Shown: positions 1 to 11,170 of the stretch, one piece after another
Layout: the number at the start of each line of letters is the position of its first letter
Numbering within the stretch: position 1 is the stretch's first letter
From: Rhabditophanes sp. KR3021
Taxonomy: Eukaryota > Nematoda > Chromadorea > Rhabditida > Alloionematidae
Length of the DNA: 64,000 bases
Direction of reading: 5' to 3'
Assembly: GCA_963281155.1 (NCBI GenBank)
Contig: CAUJLY010000003.1
Location: 5,704,001 to 5,768,000 of the forward strand
Made by a program: the position numbers and the translations under genes
Notes under the pieces: model-generated
Databases searched by the model: none
Told to the model about the DNA's origin: nothing
Seen by the model: only the letters and a program-made list of their open reading frames with translations

Positions 1-134
1 AAATGTAGATCATGATAATGCACCCCTGACGAAGTCTACAAGCTTTCACCTGATAGTGCTCAACTAATCGGTCAATTCACTATTGGAAAGTTGATGTCAT
101 TAATGACTTTTAGCATATTGTTTGCGTCTACATT

Positions 135-1884
135 TTAATTTGTAATAAATTTTTTCGTCATACCTGGTTCTTGGACCCTTATTGCATATTGATCATAGTC
201 AAATTCTATTCCGAACTGCTTTAAGAAAGACAAAAACAAGTTGCCCAGTGACAATTGTTCGTTTGATGTTGTTTCGGTAAAACATTGTTGTTCGGGGACG
301 ATTTGGAGGAGTCTGATTACTAGTAATACTATTGCGTATGAGGATAAGCCTATAACATATTTCAAAGTTTTATTCGTCTTTTTTATTAGCTTTATATTTA
401 GTTTAATTTTGGTGATTTGTATGTTATGATATTTGGTATTAAATTTAAAGAGACTGCGTACCCAACAGTTCTTTGACACTCCGTACTTTGAAATTTCAAT
501 GTCAGCTCAGGCTACTTACGTGTGTGTATATTATGATAAGATTAACATAATTACTCATTCTTATTAATTTTAGTGCCAACATCGCCTCAATTAGTGTTAT
601 ATTTACAAAACATGCTAGGTATATCTGTTTTTGTACTCAATTCTTCTTGATGGTGGGCGGACAGTAACTGAAAATATGAAAGGCCTCATACGATATGCTG
701 GTGAAACGTTTAAATTTGAAAAAAGATGGAATTATCACAAAAATCAATTCAATCGCTCTGTCAAATTCGACTTCGTTTTTGACAAGAAGGAGAAATACCT
801 GAACAAACTTGTTACTGCTAAAAAGAAGTTAATTGTAGCCAAGAAGGAATACCCTTCAAAAGCAATTGCAGAGAATGTAGAAAGTATCCTGATCAATGCA
901 CTTAGACATCAACTCACAAACAGCGACTCCGGTAAACCCTCGAGTAAACTTAGAAGTTGCCCTACTCATCCTTCACGACTTCTCAGAATGTGAATATGAA
1001 GAACAAATGATGGTTGTTTAATATTTAATTTTTGTAATTTATATATTTGATTGACTTTTAAAATAAATACCTCCGTCAGTGTTGGCGTTTAAAACTTGAT
1101 CTTGCAGTAATTGCTTGAGGATCAAGACTAAGGCTGATAGTTTTGGATTTCGTTGCTTGAAGTTTAACAAAAAGTGGATGGTGGGGAGAGCATTGTGAGT
1201 TTCGAAGGAAACATCTATCATGATTTTGGTGGCTTTGTCCCTTAGTTTTATGATGGGAACGGTAGCCTTTTCGATGATTTTAACAACCTCAAGACTTTCA
1301 TGGTCCCTGAAAGCTTCACTGGTCCGTATCAGTGGATCAGGCATCTTATTATTACTATTCTGAAAGCAGACTATATCAATGTCTGAGAAAGGCAAGAACA
1401 GATCTGTTGCCATTGAACCAAAAGTAGAAACCTCGCAACTAGGAAAAACAGCTTGTATGGTCGATCTGACATGATTAAAGATCTGTACCCTCACTATCCT
1501 TTCTGCTTTAGTTGGTTGAAGGTAGTGGTAAAGGTCATTTAATTCGTCATCAAGACCTTCAATCGAAGAAGAGTATGTTTTGTTGATCCAGGGTGAATTT
1601 GGAGGCCTCACGAACAAGGTGTCTACGTTTACTGTGCTGGTAGGAGAAGATGGTGACGATGATTCGGTGGAAGTGGAAGGAACCTCCTCTTCTTCCAATA
1701 TTTGCTTAGCTCTGGGCTTTTGTGTTTGGGGAGAAGTTGGTTCTTTAAGGGAGATGTGACCAGCATTTGAACAGGTGGAAGATTTGGTAGCTATGTTTGA
1801 AGCTGGATGATTATTAGAGTGTTGTCGGTCATTGTGATGGTCAGGTGGTGTAGATAAGTTGAATGAAGCGCTCTCAGTCAACAT
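135..1884 (-). CDS. gld-4: TENT4/GLD-4-type non-canonical poly(A) polymerase, 3' end unresolved
   Basis: Nucleotidyltransferase of the Trf4/PAPD5 (TENT4) class, which adds adenosines to RNA 3' ends. Exon 1 (1884..1071) holds a low-complexity N-terminus and then the catalytic domain. A conserved PW opens the domain. The FGS...DIDIV signature carries two metal-binding aspartates and the third is in IMIDVSF. Donor GGAG|GTATTT at 1070 joins an acceptor at 350 in matching phase, giving D-G-G-L-S-S-Y, the usual central-domain motif. Exon 2 runs from 349 and ends either at a stop at 135 or at a donor CCAG|GTATGA at 163, in which case the gene continues off the left edge. I took the first in-frame Met (1884). 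The frame is open to about 2001, where a tttgcag acceptor precedes it, so an upstream exon is possible. The 720-nt intron contains an opposite-strand ORF. Family assignment is firm; both ends are uncertain. Confidence 0.85.
676..993 (+). CDS. Hypothetical ORF nested in the intron of the poly(A) polymerase
   Basis: An open frame of about 106 codons from Met 676, or from about 631 without a Met. It lies antisense in the 720-nt intron of the TENT4-like gene. The product is basic and Lys-rich with no domain I recognise and no membrane segment. A good acceptor (taattttag) lies upstream at about 572 on the same strand, but no clear first exon was found. It could be a small real gene, an exon, or remains of an inserted sequence. 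Coding status is unproven. Confidence 0.25.
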   Translation: MKGLIRYAGETFKFEKRWNYHKNQFNRSVKFDFVFDKKEKYLNKLVTAKKKLIVAKKEYPSKAIAENVESILINALRHQLTNSDSGKPSSKLRSCPTHPSRLLRM

Positions 1885-4800
1885 TTCTTTGTATATCTCT
1901 TTTGGTATTGTTAATTTAGTGTCTCCACCGGTAAAAACTTTCAAAATGAATATGTAGATAGATAGAAACCTTTTGATTTTTTTGTTTAAAAGCAAATAGA
2001 TCTGCAAAGAGAGAGTGTTATTATTAGATAATCAATTGAGAAAGCACAAAATATAATCAGCGATATCTATTTATATAAATATGTTTTGAATAAAAAACGA
2101 CTGAAAATATATTGGATGGGGGCAAAAAGTGTATGTATATATTATTATATGCTATAAATAAATAAAATTATATTCTTTGTCGTTTAATTAATGGGATAGC
2201 CTTCTTCTACCTGAACAAGAAAGACGTGGTATTAAACTTATTTCATATTTTTAGTGCTATCGAGACGTAACAATGATGAATATTTGGTTAGAAATATATT
2301 TTGAAATGAATATTATTTGTATACATTTAGCAAAAAATAACAGGGCAATGATTTCTCGCCATTTTGGTAGAGTAGTAGTAAAGTTGGGAAAAGCCCTAAA
2401 GTGGCGTTGGCTTTTGTCTATAAGTGTCAGAAAATAAACAACGAACAGTGCATGCCGAAAAAAAGAACTCTCCGACTAGTTCAATCAATTTGAGACGAAA
2501 TTATGTTGCAACAAACAAGTCTTTAAGTTATGATTCAAGTCGCAAATTGTTACAATAAATGATAAATAGAATTTGAATGTATTATTTCAAAAATAGCTAA
2601 AAAATGTTTGCTTTTCAAGTCTTGTCGTTACTCTAGTAGAAGTACACTTTTTTCGTTAAAAGTATGCATAAATACGATGCAAGAGGCAAAAATTACACGG
2701 ACCAGAGCGGAAGTTTTTAAATATATAAAAAAACATACATTAAGGGTAGGAGAGATGGCTAGCTTTTTTTGTACGCTTGTGAGTTGAATGGTTTAAATAA
2801 GAAGTGTAGTGTTCAAAGAGGTAAGGAACAAATGTCTAATAAACAAATGTATTAAACAAGGTGATAGAGAAGTGTTTATAATTTGAATATGTAATTTGGA
2901 AAATTCATGCAATCCCGAAGATTCGAAGAATCCGATTTTCACGAACATTCGCATTAATTCATTATCTCATCAATTATTGTTTCTTCCAATTGAAGTGTCT
3001 AAAGATATCTAAGAAACAATTAACGAGTAAATGATGAGGCTTCTTATCTCTTTAGTCAGAAAGTATTCTAATGTATATAATATATAATACCAGTAGAGAA
3101 GTCGCTCACTCTTGGCTAAACAGAGCCCCTATCTGTTTGACGATACAAATAGATGTGTGTGTTGTTGGTGATGATAATAGTGACGACGACTTGTGTTGAC
3201 GATTGCGAGAAAGAAAGAAATTTAGTAAAAATGTGAATGTTCACAAGGGTGGGGTTTTAAGGTTTTGATGAAATTTATCTACTAGAAGACACTTTCTTCT
3301 GGAATTGAACAAAGACACACAAAAAGCGCCAGGGTCGGGGTAGTTAAAACTTGTTGTTTAAAGTATTGTCAAAAATGATTGTCGAATATTTTTGTCAAAA
3401 ATTAAATCGCCAAACTATTTTACCACAGCCTTATATTTTTATATTTATACATTTACATATACACATGCATATTTAAGAATACTTCATCATGTCAAAAGCC
3501 TAATACAGGCATGATTTTTGAACTTCCCAATCAAACTTGATCAACAATCAATCCAATCAAAAACTTTTCCCTCAAACAGTAAAAGTTGTAGTTATTTGGT
3601 GATGGTTTGATATGTGATGGAATGAATATAAAATTAAATGTCCGATTAAATGAATACTCTTTCTTTTTTCCTGATGTTGTATCTATTTCGATATGATAGA
3701 AGAAATTTATAGTATATGTGCCTACTGTCAAATGCAATTATCACCGTGTCGCTATTTTTAAATACACCAGCCAAAATAATATTAAAATAATTCTAAAATG
3801 ATACTAAAATAATTCCAAAATGATACTAAAATAATACTATCACAATAATACTAAAAATGCTACTGAAAATATTACTATCAAACTAATACACAAAAGCACT
3901 TCCAACAAGGCACAACCAAACTATTATGACAAGTGTTATTTTTCATAATTTTTGATATAGCCCATTATATCTATTTCACTTTTTTTATGAGTGGACGATA
4001 TTTTTAATTGGTCGCCAACAACACTAAAAGCTACCATCTTTTTTAACAGTTTGGAGACGCATAAAGAATGTCAAAACATTACATATTCTTTCCATTAAGG
4101 GGGAAAGATCAAAAGGTAATAGAAGGCAAGATGACAAAAAAAGACGGAAGGCGTGTGTATTCATTATCTTCATCAAATAATAAACTAATGTCTATAATGA
4201 TACTAATGTTGTCAAAAACAATATGTTGATGCTTGAATCTAATTGATATCATCAACACATACAAGGATATTACTGCAGATAATGATAATAAAGATACACC
4301 ACATAGTGATAATATAATAATAGTAAATTGTTGAATACTAGTAAATTACTGAATATTGTCAAATAGAATGCGAATGATTATTAAATAATTGTGATGAAAT
4401 TTACATTTTATTTTGGGGGTAAAGTCTCGCACCTAAAATAATATAGAATAGCCTAAAATAAAAGCAAATTTATAAATACATCCCATCACCTATCATTTAC
4501 TTTTGTGCCCTAGTGAAGGTTGACAAAAAGCAGGTTTCAAAGTTAACAGGTGATAGTGATTATATGATGTGGATATATAAAAAAATAAGAGTTAATACAG
4601 ACACATACATACGCAAATATAATAAACAAATTTGTGGAGGAGGGAATTCAGGATAAAAAATGTACAATCAAAATATTGTTTTAAAAAAGAATAAAATAAT
4701 AAGTAAAGTGCGAAGTTGAGTTTGTTGGTGCAGGCTCTTGCTCGCTACTTTTTGGCGTAATATAAGTTATGTGTTTGTGCGTCTGCTCGCTCTGATCTAA

Positions 4801-6850
4801 ACTTTTATATTCTTGTACATCAGGAGAGAGAGTGAGAGGCAGATCAAAGTCATTTTCCTGGTAACTAATGCGAAAAGTCAAAAGAAAAGAATAAGTTTTT
4901 GGTTTTTTGGGTGACGATTGTAAATCAGAGGGGGCATGGCGCGACTAAGGTTTACAAATGTATGTACATTTTAAATTGGATACACATTAGTTGTACAAAT
5001 TTGGTGGATTTTGGTATTTTCCGAAAAACGATTGTTTGCTTCAAAAATGAGTAATAAGGAATTTTAATGTTGTCGGACTTTTCATCTACATTGTTAAATC
5101 GTTTGTTGTACAAAATTATGCAATGCAGTTGATCAATGACGATATCTTTTTCTAGATATTATCATCATCTCCTGTCCATCATACAGCCACTTTCTGTTCA
5201 CTCTCTAAAAAAGGAATGAATTAGGGTGATGATGGTACCATTAAACGCTTATTTTTTGATATACCCCAAATTATTAAACATACATAATATGCATACACAC
5301 ACGTATTAGGTACATAAATTTATTATAATGCAACAATTGAATGTATGCAAATACAAGAGGATTCTTTTACACCACCACTTTATCTTCTTGACCAAAGCTT
5401 TATTTGTGGTAACATACGCAAGAATATAAATCAGAGTGAATTTTTAACTAGGTGTAGTATATTTTTCGTGTGTTATAGTGTGATTTAACAAGTAAATAAT
5501 TGCGACAACATAAAATATATAATATATACTCTATTATAACAAAATTCTAACAAAACCCTAAGGGCAAAACAAATTTTAGGAATTTAAAAAATATAATAAT
5601 AATGGTGAGCTCATCATCAACATAAATAAACTTTTTTGTTTTAACAAAAGAATTGGAGTCCAGTAGATTTATATTTTTTTATACAAGTATTCCTCAGGTA
5701 TATCTTATTACAAGCGGGGTAAATTTAATTTTTAATGATAACAAACATAAATATATACCGTTGGTGGTGATGATATATATTATTATGATATAAAGAAAAG
5801 AAGATAAGCATTCCGTTGATTAAGTAATGAGTTAAGAAGAAAGTCAATTTGAAATAGATATACTAATACTACTACACTTAGAGGAAAAGATGAATTCAAA
5901 AATAATTGGCTGATATAAACGTCAAATTAATATTAGATTTGAGGGGATATAAGTAGAACTGAATAGAGTCTCTCTTTTTAGTGTGAGTTTTTTCAGCTCT
6001 TTTAAGTTCATTTTGTAAGGCCATTTGCTGTTAGTTTAAAAGTAGTAACAGACCTTGCATGGCTTCCGATTTTGATATGGATATAAATGTTATTATCAAT
6101 TCTTAATGTCACTCAAAAGCAAGACGAGACAACACCCTACCATTATAAATATAGCCAATACAAAATAAGAATAATGATAAGTGGCTTTAGGTTTTGTCGA
6201 AACTATTAAGACTACTGTTCCTAAATTATAAAAGTGCAATGCATAATAAAACATATCGCTAGCATATACTTTGGATACTCCTATTATTATTTCCATTAAA
6301 GATGGATGTTTATTTGGAAGATTGATCTCGACATAATAATGATGGAAGTCTATTTTGGACTGTAATTTAATAATATTTAATCATAATGGAAATTCTTTTT
6401 GATATGTAATTTAATATTACACAAAAAATGACCAAAGCTTTATGTAGATTCTCTTTACAATCAAAAAATGTCCCGGATGTGTTAGGTACAATCTAGTGAA
6501 TAAAATGGAATTTCCACAAATATAAATACCTGGGGAGGAGAAGAACCTCTTAAAAAGACAAAAATGTGATAACACAAGGTTACACTTATAAAGAATTTAA
6601 AGGTTCTTCTACATAGTATATGTACGTCATTATACTTGATATACAAACTAACAATTAGCTAGCAGTTAACAGCTTAATGCGAAATATCAAAAAGTATTAT
6701 TTTAAATTGCGTTGTTTTGTCAGTATGTGTGTGTGGGTACCTTTTGCTTAACCTTATCAATATCCTGTCACGAAACTGCTTAAATATGTTGGTTGATCCA
6801 TGTTGGAGAGAAGTGTCTTGCGAATTGATAATTTTAATTTCTTAAATTCA
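1885..6850. other. Gene-poor intergenic stretch
   Basis: About 5 kb of AT-rich sequence between the diverging poly(A) polymerase and NDUFS7 genes. Only short ORFs of about 66 codons on the minus strand occur (3531-3737, 4681-4881, 6096-6296), none with a recognisable domain. The 4681-4881 frame has a balanced composition after a tttcgcattag acceptor-like site and could be an isolated exon, but I found no partner. Simple-sequence runs and one short tandem repeat (3774-3885) are present. No RNA gene was seen. Confidence 0.5.
3774..3885. repeat. Degenerate tandem repeat, period about 13 bp
   Basis: Consecutive variants of an A-rich unit of the kind gatactaaaataa / ttccaaaatgata, about eight copies, increasingly diverged to the right. 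AT-rich satellite-like sequence with no coding potential. Confidence 0.6.
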
Positions 6851-6861
6851 CATTTAGAAAC
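6848..6861 (+). promoter_or_regulatory. Probable trans-splice acceptor before NDUFS7
   Basis: The sequence ttcacatttag ends at 6857 and the NDUFS7 ATG follows four bases later. A 3' splice site this close to the start with no upstream exon is what a spliced-leader acceptor looks like in nematodes. A 5'-UTR intron is the alternative. Confidence 0.5.
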
Positions 6862-8531
6862 ATGCTTTCTAAGGGTTTGCCTTCTCTGTTTAAGAATAGT
6901 GGCATTATTAGCCAACTAAGCCAATTAAGCACTGTTGCTCCTACTTCTAATGTTAATAGAGCCCTTCCTACCAATCATGATCAAGCCCCAAAGGGAATGT
7001 TAAAGACTGGAACTCCATTCTCAGAGACTTCTAATATGGCAGAATATGCTTTGGCTAGAGTTGATGATGTTATCAACATGTGCCAAAGAACTTCCATCTG
7101 GCCATTGACTTTTGGTTTGGCTTGCTGTGCTGTAGAGATGATGCACTTTGCTGCTCCTAGATATGATATGGATCGCTTCGGTGTTGTATTCCGTAAGTTG
7201 CAATTAATAATTAAAAATGGAGTTTATTTATGATCTATCGAGTTATTCAATACAATACCTGCCTACTATCACGAGTCATTCCAAACGTTTTCGATACACG
7301 ATGTTCCTCTTCTAACTTCATCGAATACATTAGTGGCACCTGAATTAAGTATAAAAGGTTATTAAGATAAAAGACAAAAATTAGCAGCAAGTATACTTTT
7401 GTTATCAAAAACATATTTCTTTAAATATTCATATGCAAGAAGTTTAATGCAGACAGGTTCGTCGGTTTCGTGGCCTGTTTATACTAACCAATAGCCATGG
7501 AGGTTCCATCGGGTAGCTTGAGTACCTTATAACTTTCGCTCCCCTTAAGTCCAAGGAATTTAGTGATAGATACGAAATCATTTTTGACTTTGGTCCGTTC
7601 TTAAAAGGTGGTCTTATTGGTGAACTTTTCAAAAACATTCTGACATATTCCTTCGACTAAAGCAGACTTTCTGGTTCAATATGTTTACAAGATCGTGATG
7701 CTTCTCATCACATTCAATCGCATCAATTTCACCAACAATGTTTGAAGCATCTTCATCCACCAAGCCCTCTTGTTGTACAGTCATCTTTTCCGGCTCGTCA
7801 TCATCACTTAATTGCTCAATAACTGCAATTTTGGATTTTTTAACCACTCAAGTCAATTCGGATGAGGTCGTTCCTTTAGACATGAATATAGGCAAAAATT
7901 TAGATGATGTAATTGTGCCTTTTCTACTCCTTATATGCTAAAAATTGATGTTTGACACACCCCTCAAAGTTGGCTAAAGGCCTTTTTGAAATGATCAAGT
8001 TACTGTATAGGGAAGGTTATCGTTTAGTCTGATTTTGGTCTAACTCATCATTGTTTTGAAGAAAGGCATGCGACTCTGAAGAAAAACGCTAAAAATCATT
8101 ATTTATTTTAAAAACTGCCCTTTAAAACTCAAACTTATCATTTACTTTAATAATTGTTGATTGTTTTAGGTGCTTCTCCAAGACAAGTAAGCTTAATTTT
8201 ATGCTGCAGTTGATTATTTATCAATTTAATTTTATAGTGTGACTTAATCTTCGTAGCAGGAACAGTAACAAACAAAATGGCACCAGCTCTTCGTCGAATC
8301 TACGATCAAATGCCCGAATCAAAGTGGGTAATTTCAATGGGATCCTGTGCCAACGGTGGAGGATACTACCATTATGCCTACTCAGTTCTCAGAGGATGTG
8401 ACAGAATCCTTCCTGTCGACATTTATGTTCCAGGATGTCCACCAACAGCCGAAGCTCTTTTATATGGTGTCCTTCAACTTCAGAAGAAAATTAAAAGAAG
8501 AAAGGAAGCCCAAATTTGGTACAGAAGATAA
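6862..8531 (+). CDS. NDUFS7: NADH dehydrogenase iron-sulfur protein 7 (complex I 20 kDa / PSST subunit)
   Basis: Mitochondrial complex I subunit that carries cluster N2, the last iron-sulfur centre before ubiquinone. Three exons, 6862-7192, 8170-8186 and 8238-8531, join in phase to give 213 aa, the same length as human NDUFS7. The N-terminus is a presequence-like stretch. Conserved blocks include [20 protein letters not shown] with the vicinal cysteines, then ASPRQ (microexon), [34 protein letters not shown], and [19 protein letters not shown] with the last cluster Cys. The end QIWYRR is typical. Exon 2 is only 17 nt and restores V-F-R-A-S-P-R-Q. Intron 1 is 977 nt and holds a decayed minus-strand frame; intron 2 is 51 nt. 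A polyadenylation-type AATAAA lies at about 8586. All cluster ligands are visible and the gene looks functional. Confidence 0.97.
7444..7950 (-). pseudogene. Decayed unknown ORF inside NDUFS7 intron 1
   Basis: Two adjoining minus-strand frames (about 7847-7629 and 7638-7444) read as parts of one former coding sequence. The first is acidic, with an SDDDEPEKM stretch; the second, in another frame, contains [19 protein letters not shown]. In-frame stops and at least one frameshift interrupt it, including a stop just downstream of an apparent initial Met near 7880. Codon-like composition across about 500 bp is unusual for these introns. No family is recognised. It may be the remains of an inserted element or retrocopy. 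Confidence 0.35.
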
Positions 8532-8591
8532 AAAGAAACATAGTAGGGTTAATTGAATTATATTTAGTTGGTAAAAATTAAATCAAATAAA

Positions 8592-11170
8592 TTGTAATAT
8601 TTTTATTCATCCATGTGTGTATTGGTAGGAAATGGTGGTTTTATAAAAATTTTACACTAATAATTAGAATGTTGTGATGATCATGATTCAATCGGAATTC
8701 ACACAAATTTATTACATCCATGTTGAGCCAAAATGGTTGTGTGAAAGTTGAGCTAAAATGGTAAATTTACAGTTCTAACCAAAGTGGTTGTTTTCAAAAG
8801 GGTATTTTAAGACACAGATCGTCTTATAAAGGATGTGACACAGTTTGCAGCTTGTTAATATCTTTTTTCTCATTCCAATTGAACTTAAAGCAATGAACAT
8901 GCATCACAATTTATTGATGTATTAATACGTTTAAGTTCTGTCGCTATCTTTGAGTGCCTATTGAATAGGCTAATCGAGTCTCATACAGCTTCAAACTAAA
9001 CTTAATTAAACATATGCTAAACCATTTTATGCATGTATTTAAAAGAAAGTATACATCTGTCATTCTTTTTAATCGTAAATAACCTTTTAATTGTTCTATC
9101 CAGGTGTATAAGGGAGATTAAATAATGATCTGTAAAATGTATGACGTCAGAAATCATTTAAAAAATTGTTTTAGTTTATTTTGATGCCTTAATTTATGGT
9201 TGATATCTGTTCTTTATCGGTAGTTCTTAGTCATATGATTCGGTCGATGGATAAATATATATTAAAAACCATACGCAAACCAGAATTGCTTTATTTTTTT
9301 GGTAATAACATTATTTTTATATCCTCACTAGCGTTCCTCTCTTTCTATTACACAAGCATACTTTTTCGACAGGACAATGCGTGGGTATATGGATAGAGAA
9401 ATGGGCAAAAAAGATTAAACGTTTCTCTTCAAACCTAATGAAGTCCGTTTTTGTGATTAAATACATCAAGAGCGAGTGTTATATTGATAATTATTATTTA
9501 TGCTTGCCAATTTATGATATGGCAACTAAATTTAGTGATAATCTAGTAATAAGTCATTGTGAATTTGCCAAAGTAATTTGTTGGCTTTATTCATTTCAAT
9601 AATAATACTATACAGGATGTATTGTTTTTATTTACACCAAAAATAGAGTGTATTAAAAATTACTTTCACTTTTAAATTAATCACGTGATCTCGGAATATA
9701 AACATACATATTCATTTGTATATTATTCTCACAACCACATTTTTCTATATAAACCTTCTTTCCCAAAGATGATGTAAAAAGCATATATAAATGGATTGCA
9801 CATTTGTTGAGCTCTTTTTAAGCATCGAAACAACCTTTTTTTCCGACTTGATTCAATAATATTCTTATTCACGGCTCTCTCCGATATGATAGTGTGGTGG
9901 TGGTAATAATTAACACTTACTACACACATTCAATGCAAAAAATGCGGTTGCAAACTTTTATTTTGAAATGTAGCATCAAATGTACAATGTTGGGGTTGTC
10001 TTATCAATTTTGTGTGACTTTTTGGGATACATAACTATACAAATATTCTTCCGAATTGCAGGAGTGAGTATCTATATGGTGGTGGATTCTACTCATATTT
10101 TTGCTATCAACGCATATACATAATACACATATTTTGTTGTGATTCATCTAAGTGTCTTTCGGTATATAATAATACAATCTTTTATTTGACAAAATATATT
10201 TATTCTACCCAAAAATAATTACAATTATTCTGTTTGATATTAAAAATGGCATTTAAACTTGTGCTATTGAAAATAATAGTTTTTTATTTTATTTTTAATT
10301 TCTCTCCCCTTCCAAATACTATTAATTAGTTTGATATTTCATATGGCATTCGGTTTATTGTTTGCGCACACACTTCGTGACATTCTTGGTTGAGTATTTA
10401 GGATTTTAGCTAAATATTTGTAAATTTATATTATTTAAAGATGGTGCTCTATTGAACATCAACATGTCATATGTAGACATTAAATTGTATCAAAATATCC
10501 AGACATGCTCGAGCCGTTATATCTCTATTTAATAATACCTTTAATGGGACAGTAATGTGAGATAATTCCGATGAAAAAATACTTAAATCATATTTTATAT
10601 GAGATTGCTTTCATTTTCTATTGTTTTTATGTGCACAGATAAATTCCTGCTATTTAACATATACGCGTAAAGATATCGAATACATGAACGTATTTTAAAT
10701 TATTACACACCAAACTACTAGACACCTACAAAGATCTTTTATTTTACCCTCGCCAAAAAAATAATACCACACTTCCTCCTACCGTTAAAGAAGACACTAA
10801 CTGCGTTTTCGGGACCTCAATGACACGAAATCTGGTATAGTATGTCTTCAAATAAATGCACAATTTCCTATACTTTCTCTCTTGTATTTGAGTTCACTTT
10901 TGTGACTCAATCTATGATGCTTTTGATTTGTGGCCGAACGATTTATGTTAATAACACTATTATTTTAGTGTACGTCTACAAAAAAGCACGAAAATACTTT
11001 TTCACAGCTAATATATTGATTTTTTTATAGATAGAAACATTTTTGATATTTGCTGGCATTACCGGTCTATCATTTTTGCGACACAATTTTTTGCTTGAAT
11101 AAGTAAACTTCGTTAACTTTATTTATTACCCCTTCACAATTGCTACATTATCTATATTTCCTTTGCTTGA
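8592..11170. other. Intergenic stretch between NDUFS7 and the PIAS gene
   Basis: About 2.6 kb of AT-rich DNA. One imperfect direct repeat (gttgagccaaaatgg / gttgagctaaaatgg) lies near 8721-8762. Short ORFs at 9196-9396, 9381-9602 and 10842-11030 show no domain. The only suggestive piece is the minus-strand frame at 9729-9850 listed separately. No RNA gene seen. Confidence 0.45.
9729..9850 (-). pseudogene. Possible GPCR TM7 fragment
   Basis: The minus-strand frame ending at 9729 contains NPFIYAFY, which matches the NPxxY motif at the end of transmembrane helix 7, followed by a basic segment and a stop as in a GPCR tail. The residues before it are Lys/Arg-rich rather than a full hydrophobic helix, and no other GPCR exon was found nearby. 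It could be a last exon whose partners I missed, a broken remnant, or chance. Confidence 0.2.

Noticed and set aside
19..139. Plus-strand open run of about 40 codons at the left edge
   Set aside because: Protein-like stretch (DEVYKLSPDSAQ...) without a Met or family match; it is cut by the window edge and overlaps the expected 3' side of the TENT4-like gene.
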